Origin: Bacillota bacterium
GTDB taxonomy: Bacteria > Bacillota > Clostridia > Oscillospirales > Ruminococcaceae
Length of the DNA: 5,101 nucleotides
Reading direction: 5' to 3'
Assembly: GCA_023457175.1 (NCBI GenBank)
Contig: JAEWMM010000238.1
Coordinates: forward strand, 1-5,101
Shown here: in pieces, positions 1 to 5,101 of the stretch
Layout of the letters: every line of letters starts with the position of its first letter
How positions within the stretch are numbered: position 1 is the first letter of the stretch
Made by a program: the position numbers and the translations under genes
Notes under the pieces: generated by a model
What the model was told of the DNA's origin: nothing
The model's input: the letters and a program-made list of their open reading frames with translations, nothing else
Database searches by the model: none

Positions 1-1524
1 CTCCTGAGACATGCCGCAGCCGTCGTCGGCCACAGTGAGCACCAGATCCGAGACAATGCGCTGCGCTTCCACAAGAATATGGCCGCCCACGCAGTGCTCA
101 AAGCCGTGGATAATCGCATTTTCTACCAGCGGCTGCAGCAAAAGCTTCGGAACCTGGATGGCTCTCAAATCCTCGTCGACACGGACTTCAAATTCAAATT
201 TATCTTTAAACCGTATTTTTTGAATTTCGACATATCGCTCAAGCAGGTCTAGCTCCTCGTCAAGCGTCACAAACTCCTTGCCCGATATGCTCTGACGCAG
301 CACGTCGGCAAGGTCGGTCGCAATGGTGGCAATCTCAGGAATCGCGTTGATCTTGCCCATCCACTTGATTGTGTCGAGCGTATTGTATAAAAAGTGCGGG
401 TTTAACTGCGCCTGCATCATCCTGATGCGCGTGTCGTTAAGCTGCTTCTGGCGGTCGAGCGACTCCTCAAGGTGCCGCTTAAGCCGCTTGACCATATGGT
501 TGAAACGGCCCGCCAGCTGCCCCAGCTCATCGGTGCGGTCATTTTGGACGCGGACGTCGAGATTGCCGTTCTCGACCTGAGACATGGCGTCGTTAAGCGC
601 CTTGACCGGCTTAAAAAACTGCTCGCTCATATGTAAGGCAAACGCAACGCACATAAAAATGGACAGCGCCATCATGACGCCGGCAATGAAAAACAGGCTG
701 TTGAGCGTTTTGCCCACAAGCGGCTTAAGCTGCTGTATCAGAATAAAAAAACCCGACCGCTCATTCTGCCTGACCTGATAGATATAATCGTTGCTGGGGT
801 CAGAAAGCGCCATGCCCTCTAAAACCTGCCGCCGCAATAGCGGCAGCATCTGCTCGCCCAAGGCGCTCTGAGAGCTGTAGACCGGCTGCCAAAGGCTGTC
901 GACAATGGCGATATTGCCTGTCTGGACGTATTTGCCGCTGAGAAGCCGCTCAAAATTCCGGCTGCGCATCGACATGACGACATAGCCCAACAGGTCATCG
1001 TCGGTTTTTATCGCCGCGGCCGCGCGCAGACGCTCCCGCTGGTCGTTGGGGCTGGTGGCATAGACGCTTCGGTACACAATGCTGCCCTGCGCCCCGGCGG
1101 CGTGAAGAATGCCCCAGTCGGTCGGCAGAAGGGCGCTGACCGAGCCGACGGCGGTGGAATACAGCAGCGCCCCCTCGGCGCTGTAGACTGAAAAATCGGC
1201 GTCGCTGCGCAGCTGGGCGCTGGTGGCATACAGCACGCCGTAAATATCCTGCGGCGTAACGTTGGCGCTGCCTTCAAGCGCGCTTACCACAAGCGGGTTT
1301 TCTCCGAGTCCGGTCATCACCCGCTCACAGGCGTTAAAAAGCCTGTCGGTGTCCTCGGCAATGGCGGCTATCTGCAACGCGGCGGAGTCCTGCGCGTCGC
1401 CGATTAAGGCAATTTTAAAGACGCTGAGCATCAAAAAGGTGCACGCAAACAACGGAATAATGCCGATGAGCAGAAAGCCGTACAGCAGCTTGGTGCGAAA
1501 GGAGGCGTTTAGAAGCTTTTTCAT
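1..1524 (-). CDS. YesM/LytS-type sensor histidine kinase, C-terminus cut by the window edge
   Basis: Membrane sensor kinase that should phosphorylate a response regulator in answer to an extracellular signal. The frame is open from the ATG at 1524 to base 1, giving 508 visible residues. The order is: short basic N-terminus, TM1 about 13-36, an extracytoplasmic region of about 240 residues (Cache-like by position and size; the fold is inferred), TM2 about 277-297, a HAMP linker about 298-350 (ending near DELGQLAGRFN), then a His_kinase domain with phospho-accepting H377 in QLNPHFLYNTLDTI. The ATPase N-box is LLQPLVENAIIHG (N469, H473) and the G1 box DDGCGM is at 500-505. The rest of the ATP lid, probably 60-80 residues, is missing. 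The start is supported by AAGGAGA seven bases upstream. Its ATG overlaps the stop of the upstream binding-protein gene (ATGA), so the two are probably translationally coupled. In this family an AraC-type regulator usually follows; here it would lie beyond base 1. Family assignment is sure; the ligand is unknown. Confidence 0.95.
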   Translation of the reverse strand, partial: MKKLLNASFRTKLLYGFLLIGIIPLFACTFLMLSVFKIALIGDAQDSAALQIAAIAEDTDRLFNACERVMTGLGENPLVVSALEGSANVTPQDIYGVLYATSAQLRSDADFSVYSAEGALLYSTAVGSVSALLPTDWGILHAAGAQGSIVYRSVYATSPNDQRERLRAAAAIKTDDDLLGYVVMSMRSRNFERLLSGKYVQTGNIAIVDSLWQPVYSSQSALGEQMLPLLRRQVLEGMALSDPSNDYIYQVRQNERSGFFILIQQLKPLVGKTLNSLFFIAGVMMALSIFMCVAFALHMSEQFFKPVKALNDAMSQVENGNLDVRVQNDRTDELGQLAGRFNHMVKRLKRHLEESLDRQKQLNDTRIRMMQAQLNPHFLYNTLDTIKWMGKINAIPEIATIATDLADVLRQSISGKEFVTLDEELDLLERYVEIQKIRFKDKFEFEVRVDEDLRAIQVPKLLLQPLVENAIIHGFEHCVGGHILVEAQRIVSDLVLTVADDGCGMSQE

Positions 1525-2540
1525 TTTGGCGTCTCCTTAAAAAGCGCCGCCCACTGCTGGCTGAATTCCTCTTTCTGCCCGCTGGCCCAGCCAATGTCGT
1601 AATCGATGACCTTGATACTGTCCGCCGCTACCAGGTTATCCCGCGCTTTGACGTCGGTGCGGACCGAGCGGCGAAAATGCCGGTCGGCGATCATCTGCTG
1701 AACCTCGCGGCTGCTGACAAAATCTAAGAACAGGCGGGCATTCTCGGTATGCGGCGCGTTTTTGATAATGGCGCTGCCGTCCGGCACGGCGCTGGTGCCC
1801 TCTTCGGGGTATATAATGGCGATATCCGCCCCCTCGGCCATGCGCTTGAGGGCTATCTCCTCCAGCGTCACACCGAGATACAGGCTGCCGTTTGCGACCA
1901 ATTCGACAACGTCCCCCGACCGGGGCAGCAGCCTGCTTTTCAGGTTGTCGGCAAAGCGCGCCGCAACGGCCGGGTCGTCCCTGCCCAGACATTGGATCAT
2001 GGTCATGACCGCCGTATAGCTTGAGCCGGACGTATTGGGGTCGGCAAAGGCGATCTTGCCCTGCCATTTTTCGAGCAGGAGGTCGCGCCAGCCGGTCACC
2101 TCGTTTTGCGCCACCAGCTTTTTGTTGTAGATAATGACCATCGGAAGCACCGAGAAGGGGGTCCACAGATGGTTCTCCGGAATCAGGCCGGCCTTAATCC
2201 GGGACGCCTGACCGCATGCATAGGGCTCAAAGCAGTCGGAACAGGCCATCAGGCTCTCGATGCCGCCGCCGAACATCAGGTCGGCGACCGGCGCGTCCTT
2301 TTCCGATTCAATTCGTTCGAGCATTTCGCTGGTGCCGCCGTCGACCACCTGTACCCATATGCCGGTGCGCTCTTCAAACTCCTTGATGATGGGACCGTAA
2401 ATCTCCTGCTTGTGCGAAGTGTAGACCACCAGACGCGACGCCTCGCCGGGAGAAAACGCATATTCCACAGCGCTTTTTGAGCCACAGGAGCCAAGCAGTA
2501 CGGTTGCCGTCAAAAACAATGCCAGTATTTTGTTTTGCAT
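1521..2540 (-). CDS. Lipoprotein solute-binding protein, AfuA/HptA-like (iron or hexose-phosphate class), likely a sensor subunit
   Basis: Extracellular binding protein of 339 residues, a normal length for the type. It has a lipoprotein signal with lipobox LLGSC and lipidation at C19, so it should be anchored outside the membrane. The mature part starts with the typical first strand RLVVYTSHKQEIYGPIIKEF (36-55), followed by GGTSEML (68-74), ADLMFGGG (86-93), WQGKIAFADPNTSGSSY (159-175) and IIYPEEGTSAVPDGSAI (242-258). These match the family annotated as Fe(III) ABC binding proteins. However, no adjacent tyrosine pair of the FbpA iron site exists anywhere in the protein, and the YPEEGT..PDG stretch resembles members that bind organic ligands such as the hexose-phosphate binder AfuA. 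C100, C103 and C109 form an unusual cysteine cluster. The start has GGGAG about six bases upstream. The gene overlaps the histidine kinase by four bases and has no permease beside it, suggesting a sensing role like HptA. The family is clear; ligand and role are inferred. Confidence 0.9.
   Translation of the reverse strand: MQNKILALFLTATVLLGSCGSKSAVEYAFSPGEASRLVVYTSHKQEIYGPIIKEFEERTGIWVQVVDGGTSEMLERIESEKDAPVADLMFGGGIESLMACSDCFEPYACGQASRIKAGLIPENHLWTPFSVLPMVIIYNKKLVAQNEVTGWRDLLLEKWQGKIAFADPNTSGSSYTAVMTMIQCLGRDDPAVAARFADNLKSRLLPRSGDVVELVANGSLYLGVTLEEIALKRMAEGADIAIIYPEEGTSAVPDGSAIIKNAPHTENARLFLDFVSSREVQQMIADRHFRRSVRTDVKARDNLVAADSIKVIDYDIGWASGQKEEFSQQWAALFKETPK
1532..1538 (-). promoter_or_regulatory. 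Ribosome binding site of the histidine kinase, inside the end of the binding-protein gene
   Basis: AAGGAGA sits about seven bases before the kinase ATG at 1524 and within the last codons of the upstream gene. With the ATGA stop/start overlap this suggests coupled translation and matched amounts of the two proteins. Confidence 0.75.
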
Positions 2541-2546
2541 CGCATA

Positions 2547-2551
2547 CTCCC
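2547..2551 (-). promoter_or_regulatory. Ribosome binding site of the solute-binding protein gene
   Basis: GGGAG lies six bases before the ATG at 2540 and confirms this start, which gives a complete lipoprotein signal peptide. Confidence 0.75.
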
Positions 2552-2567
2552 TGAAAGCGTTATCGGG

Positions 2568-2595
2568 TTTATATTTTCCGTTTAAAAATCGTAAA
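2568..2595 (-). promoter_or_regulatory. Candidate sigma-70-type promoter for the binding-protein / kinase genes
   Basis: On the minus strand TTTACG (2595-2590, four of six matches to TTGACA) is followed after 16 bases by TATAAA (2573-2568, five of six matches to TATAAT). A start near 2561 would give a leader of about 20 bases that contains the ribosome binding site. The gap is AT-rich, so chance matches are likely. A second candidate is the extended -10 TGCTAAAAT at 2649-2641, which lacks a good -35. Confidence 0.4.
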
Positions 2596-2672
2596 ACAAA
2601 AAAGTAAATTTAAACAAACCGATCTGTGTTTCTGATTTCTATTTTAGCACAATTTTATTTAAAGCAGAAGCT

Positions 2673-3314
2673 CTAAAACCGCGCCAGACAGGCCGGCAGG
2701 TCCGCAAAATGCGCCAGTGAGGCATCGGCAAGCCCGCAGGCTATGGCGTCACCGACCGCCACCGCAATAAAGCCGCCGGCCTTGGCAGCCGTTATGCCCG
2801 CCTGCGCGTCCTCGACAACGGCCGTCTCGCCGGGCGATACCCCTAAAAGCGCCGCCGCCTTTAAAAACACCTCCGGGTCGGGCTTTGCGCGGGTAATCAT
2901 CGTACCGTCCGCCACGGCGTCAAAGCAAGCGCCCAGCCCCGTCCGTTCCAGAATAAAGCGGGCGTTTTGACTGCTGCTGCCCACGCCGAGCCGCAGCCCC
3001 TGCCGCCTGAGCGTTTTGAGCGTACGCAAAACCGCCGGCGCGACATCCGCCGGCGTCATGCACGCAATCAGCGCCTTGTAGGCGTCGTTTTTTTGTGCCG
3101 CCAGCCGGTTTTTCTCCTCGGAGGAATAGGGGCGGTTTGCGCTTTTTAAAATTTCTCCGAGGCTGTCCATGCGCGAGAGTCCGCGCAGCCGCCGGTTAAA
3201 TTCCTCATCAAACGGGACGCTCAATTCACCGGCCAGCGCTTTCCATGCCAGATAATGAAACCGGTCGGTATGCACGAGCACGCCGTCAAGATCAAAAATA
3301 ACTGCCTTTATCAT
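2673..3314 (-). CDS. pgmB: Beta-phosphoglucomutase (HAD superfamily, subfamily I)
   Basis: Cytoplasmic enzyme converting beta-D-glucose-1-phosphate to glucose-6-phosphate, normally downstream of a maltose-, trehalose- or kojibiose-type phosphorylase. The protein is 213 residues, close to the usual 215-225. HAD motif I is FDLDGVLVHT (nucleophile D8, acid/base D10, hinge T16), with H20 and W24 in the cap entrance. The substrate-specificity segment RLRGLSRMDSL lies at 42-52, motif II is GSSSQNA (112-118), motif III is K144 in KPDPEVF, and motif IV is VEDAQAG with E168 and D169. The cap lysine of the Lactococcus enzyme (K45, in KGVSR) is an arginine here (R44), a conservative change. A longer open frame begins at 3383, but the ATG at 3314 has GGAG exactly six bases upstream and starts directly at the first HAD strand, so it is preferred; the ATG at 3326 has no comparable site. 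An unrelated sugar-phosphate phosphatase of the same subfamily is the main alternative. Confidence 0.9.
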   Translation of the reverse strand: MIKAVIFDLDGVLVHTDRFHYLAWKALAGELSVPFDEEFNRRLRGLSRMDSLGEILKSANRPYSSEEKNRLAAQKNDAYKALIACMTPADVAPAVLRTLKTLRRQGLRLGVGSSSQNARFILERTGLGACFDAVADGTMITRAKPDPEVFLKAAALLGVSPGETAVVEDAQAGITAAKAGGFIAVAVGDAIACGLADASLAHFADLPACLARF

Positions 3315-3320
3315 TGCCTG

Positions 3321-3324
3321 CTCC
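3321..3324 (-). promoter_or_regulatory. Ribosome binding site that decides the pgmB start
   Basis: GGAG lies exactly six bases before the ATG at 3314. The longer candidate starts at 3326 and 3383 have no comparable site and would add residues that do not belong to the HAD fold. Confidence 0.75.
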
Positions 3325-3344
3325 ATTCTATATAAGCCGATTAA

Positions 3345-3368
3345 CGTCAAAACCGCCCGGTCTTGACG
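3345..3368. promoter_or_regulatory. 24-bp near-palindrome upstream of pgmB, candidate operator
   Basis: CGTCAAAACCG and CGGTCTTGACG flank a two-base centre; ten of eleven pairs are symmetric, and the exception (3351/3362) is a G-U wobble in minus-strand RNA. It ends 31 bases before the chosen pgmB start. The size and two-fold symmetry suit a dimeric sugar-responsive repressor site such as a LacI-type operator. A ten-base-pair RNA hairpin with a GGGC loop is the alternative. There is no following U-run, so it is not a simple terminator. Confidence 0.45.
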
Positions 3369-3426
3369 GCCTGTTTTCCGCAATACAAGGGCGCTTTTGA
3401 GGCCAATCGACTATAATAGGTCCAAG

Positions 3427-3471
3427 GACGGACAGGGCTGCCGAAGTTAAACCGCGGCAGTCCTGTCTGTC
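3427..3471 (+). repeat. Long inverted repeat / stem-loop just after the ABC ATPase stop codon
   Basis: The arms at 3427-3443 and 3455-3471 pair over 17 positions around an 11-base loop. Read as plus-strand RNA every position pairs, with two G-U wobbles (3430-3468 and 3437-3461). Read as minus-strand RNA those two become A-C mismatches. It starts two bases after the ATPase stop codon in the direction of transcription. Neither side has the U-run of a standard intrinsic terminator. Possible roles are an mRNA 3' stabiliser or processing hairpin between ATPase and pgmB, or a dispersed palindromic repeat. Confidence 0.7.
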
Positions 3472-3473
3472 TG

Positions 3474-5101
3474 CTATATCATTTTGAGGGAACCTGACGC
3501 AATCATCCTGCCGTTTTTTCGGCTGAACAAAACAATAGCATTACCGCCAAAGTCCAGCTTAACCTTTTGGCCAATCTGATAGAGCACGCCGCCGAACACC
3601 ACGCCGGTCAGCAGGAATTCACCCGCCTTAATTTTAACGGTGGTTTCCATGCCGGTGGGCATCGCGCTGTATATTTCGCCCTCGATGGCGCCGTTTTCAC
3701 TCAGGTGAATGAACTCCGGCCGTACGCCGATGACAAAGTCGTCGTCTCCGGGCAGATCGTCGTCCTCAAGCGTCTCATTTTCGCTGACCTTTGCGATGTG
3801 ATATTTAAAGGCCGTATCCTTGTTGCCTTTTTCAACGTTCTTTTTGTCCCCCTGCTTTTGCCGCTCCGCCTCCTGCCGCTCGTACTCCTGCCGGTCGGCG
3901 TTTTGACGCCACGCCTCAAGGTCAAGCGCCTGAGCCGGTACAAAGGACGCCGCGATGCCGTCAAAAAAGGTCATTGCAATTGAGCCGTCGTTTTGCTGGC
4001 TGCCCTGCGCTTCGATAAAGTTGATGGCGGGGTTGCCGACAAAATCGGCAACGAACAGATTGTTGGGCTTGTTGTAGACGTCCAGCGGCGCGTCGTACTG
4101 CTGCAAAACGCCGTTGTCGATCAGGCAGATTTTTGTGGCGAGGGTCATCGCCTCCATCTGGTCGTGCGTGACATAGATAAAGGTGCTGCCGGTATCGATA
4201 TGCAGTCTTTGCAGCTCGGAGCGCATCTCAAGGCGCAGCTTGGCGTCTAAATTTGAAAGCGGCTCGTCCATGAAGAGCACGGCCGGCTCGGGCGCCAGCG
4301 TGCGGGCAATGGCGACGCGCTGCTGCTGGCCGCCCGAAAGCTCGCTGGGGTAGCGGTCCATAAACATGCCGATTTTGACAATGCGCGAGACGCGGCGCAC
4401 GATGAGGTCAATTTCCTCATCGGTCAGCTTTCTGACCTGCTTGAGCACCTGCCCGTTTTGGGTCAGCTCAAATTTGCCGTTGAGCGCAATACCCTCGGTG
4501 CTGTATTTTTTTCCGGCGTTCTCAATCTGCGTCTCCAGCTCCATAATACGCGCCTTTGCGAGCACGTCGGGGTTAAGCGCTTCATTAAGCTTATAGCCGA
4601 GCAGCGTTTTGGCTGTGTAGATGGATATTTCATAGCTGTCGATCAGCTTGACCAGCGCGCGGGCGGGGTCTATTTTGCCTTTTTTGTCCTTGCATTCGTT
4701 GACGGTTCTGACAACGTCGGCCGGCTTTTTGAGAATCCGGATCAGCGCATTGGCCTTGCGGGATTCAAAATCGATTCTGGCCATCTCCTCCTTGATGTTG
4801 CTCAAGCCAAACGAGATGTTCTGGTAGACGGTCATATTCGGCCACAGCGCATAGTTCTGGAACAGAAAGCCCACGCGCCGTTTATTCGGCGGGACGTTAA
4901 TGCCCAATTCGCTGTCGAACACCGTAACGCCGCCGATGGTAATTTTACCGCTGGTCGGCGTTTCCAGCCCCGCAATCATACGCAGGGTGGTCGTCTTGCC
5001 GCAGCCCGAGGGTCCCAGCAGCGTGACAAACGCGTTGTCCTCAATCGTCAGGTTGAGGTTATCGACGGCATAAAATTTATCCCATCTTTTTGTAATATTG
5101 C
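3474..5101 (-). CDS. ABC transporter ATP-binding protein (MalK/UgpC/FbpC group) with large internal insertions, N-terminus cut
   Basis: Cytoplasmic ATPase powering an importer. The frame stays open to the window edge (541 visible residues from base 5099); the start lies outside, probably fewer than ten residues away, because the visible part begins NITKRWDKFYAVDNL. Motifs by visible residue: Walker A GPSGCGKTT 29-37 (K35), Q-loop FQNYALWP with Q81, signature LSGGQQQR 254-261, Walker B VLFMDEP 274-280, D-loop SNLDAKLR, and switch histidine in THD (H312). A TOBE/OB region follows, with GVRPEF near 458-463. Nothing essential is missing, so it should be active. Q81 and the signature are about 174 residues apart, against roughly 53 in MalK, because of an extra block of about 122 residues. 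A second, charged block of about 55 residues sits in the TOBE region. The visible protein is thus much longer than the usual 350-370. Permeases are not in view. The adjacent pgmB favours a sugar importer, but hexose phosphate, polyol or iron cannot be excluded. Confidence 0.95.
   Translation of the reverse strand, partial: NITKRWDKFYAVDNLNLTIEDNAFVTLLGPSGCGKTTTLRMIAGLETPTSGKITIGGVTVFDSELGINVPPNKRRVGFLFQNYALWPNMTVYQNISFGLSNIKEEMARIDFESRKANALIRILKKPADVVRTVNECKDKKGKIDPARALVKLIDSYEISIYTAKTLLGYKLNEALNPDVLAKARIMELETQIENAGKKYSTEGIALNGKFELTQNGQVLKQVRKLTDEEIDLIVRRVSRIVKIGMFMDRYPSELSGGQQQRVAIARTLAPEPAVLFMDEPLSNLDAKLRLEMRSELQRLHIDTGSTFIYVTHDQMEAMTLATKICLIDNGVLQQYDAPLDVYNKPNNLFVADFVGNPAINFIEAQGSQQNDGSIAMTFFDGIAASFVPAQALDLEAWRQNADRQEYERQEAERQKQGDKKNVEKGNKDTAFKYHIAKVSENETLEDDDLPGDDDFVIGVRPEFIHLSENGAIEGEIYSAMPTGMETTVKIKAGEFLLTGVVFGGVLYQIGQKVKLDFGGNAIVLFSRKNGRMIASGSLKMI
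3747..3911 (-). other. Charged low-complexity insertion in the TOBE region of the ABC ATPase
   Basis: About 55 residues separate the first TOBE strands (INFIEAQ ... AASFVPAQAL) from the conserved FVIGVRPEF motif. The block is dominated by Arg, Gln, Glu and Lys in repeated RQE/ERQ units, then KK..EKGNKD, and ends in an acidic run (ETLEDDDLPGDDD). It looks like a flexible, solvent-exposed helix or linker. The reading frame is kept through it and beyond. Boundaries are approximate. Confidence 0.65.
4437..4802 (-). other. About 122-residue insertion in the ABC ATPase helical subdomain
   Basis: This in-frame segment lies between FGL (end of the Q-loop/helical lead-in) and VRKLTDEEIDLIVRRV, which reads directly as the normal family continuation towards DRYPSELSGGQ. 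Removing it would restore an ordinary MalK-like spacing. It is mostly helical in character, rich in Lys, Glu, Ala, Ile and Leu, with a stretch IMELETQIENAGKKY that could be a short coiled coil. It shows no intein splice-junction residues (no starting Cys or Ser-led block with terminal His-Asn) and no transmembrane segment. Boundaries are approximate to a few residues. Confidence 0.8.

Larger units (their letters stand above)
2541..2672. other. AT-rich intergenic region between pgmB and the binding-protein gene
   Basis: This stretch of 132 bases is clearly more AT-rich than the flanking genes and has no coding potential that I can see. It probably separates two transcription units. It holds the candidate promoter, A-rich repeated motifs (AAACAAA at 2594-2600 and 2612-2618), and a weak stem of about eight pairs (2658-2677) overlapping the pgmB stop codon but without a U-run. 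Confidence 0.6.

Noticed and set aside
1636..2166. Open frame of 176 residues on the minus strand in another frame
   Set aside because: It lies wholly inside the binding-protein gene, is rich in Arg and Gly without recognisable motifs, and is a GC-driven shadow.
2658..2677. Intrinsic terminator after pgmB (TTTAGAGC stem with GCTTTAAA)
   Set aside because: The stem is AT-rich, contains a wobble, overlaps the stop codon and is followed by no U-run.
3345..3350. TTGACG on the minus strand as -35 for pgmB with TATATA/TAGAAT as -10
   Set aside because: The spacing is only 10-14 bases, and the transcript would start at or after the ribosome binding site.
3315..3383. Longer start for the pgmB protein, adding 23 residues
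   Set aside because: The extra residues have no HAD homology, the region carries the near-palindrome, and the ATG at 3314 has an ideally placed GGAG.
3412..3417. Perfect TATAAT on the plus strand
   Set aside because: No acceptable -35 at 16-18 bases and no plus-strand gene downstream; it could only matter if the plus-strand stem-loop RNA is real.
4437..4802. Intein or mobile element inside the ATPase gene
   Set aside because: No intein splice-junction residues, no endonuclease motif, no terminal repeats, and base composition resembles the rest of the gene.
1..5101. CRISPR arrays, tRNA, rRNA, insertion sequences
   Set aside because: No regularly spaced repeats, cloverleaf or rRNA-like segments, or transposase motifs were seen on reading either strand.

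Overview
The window is a moderately GC-rich bacterial segment in which all four recognisable genes lie on the minus strand, so transcription runs from high to low coordinates. In that order they are: (1) an ABC-transporter ATPase cut by the right edge (5101 to 3474), (2) a beta-phosphoglucomutase-type HAD phosphatase (3314 to 2673), (3) a lipoprotein solute-binding protein of the iron/hexose-phosphate (AfuA/HptA-like) class (2540 to 1521), and (4) a YesM/LytS-type sensor histidine kinase cut by the left edge (1524 to 1). Strong GGAG-type ribosome binding sites, a lipobox lipoprotein, a YesM-type kinase and a pgmB gene suggest a Firmicute, probably a gut-type Clostridia lineage. This is an inference from gene style, not a taxonomic proof.

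Right half: the ATPase has every catalytic motif of the MalK/UgpC/FbpC group. It also carries a block of about 122 residues between the Q-loop region and the LSGGQ signature, and a second, highly charged block of about 55 residues in the C-terminal TOBE region. The 159-base gap between it and pgmB holds two inverted repeats: a long stem-loop just after the ATPase stop codon, and a 24-bp near-palindrome just upstream of pgmB.

Left half: after a 132-base AT-rich gap with candidate promoter elements, the solute-binding protein and the histidine kinase overlap by ATGA, so they are very probably translationally coupled. No permease lies between or beside them in the window. A lone binding lipoprotein joined to a YesM/LytS kinase has the same layout as the Staphylococcus HptA-HptS-HptR glucose-6-phosphate sensor and the clostridial XylFII-LytS-YesN xylose sensor. 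The most interesting reading is therefore a three-component extracellular sugar or sugar-phosphate sensing system, with the response regulator expected just beyond position 1.

Together the genes suggest uptake and use of a sugar: an ATPase energising an ABC importer, a mutase turning beta-glucose-1-phosphate (from a disaccharide phosphorylase) into glucose-6-phosphate, and a sensor tuned to an external ligand that may itself be a phosphorylated sugar. The ligand, the permeases and the regulator are outside what can be seen.
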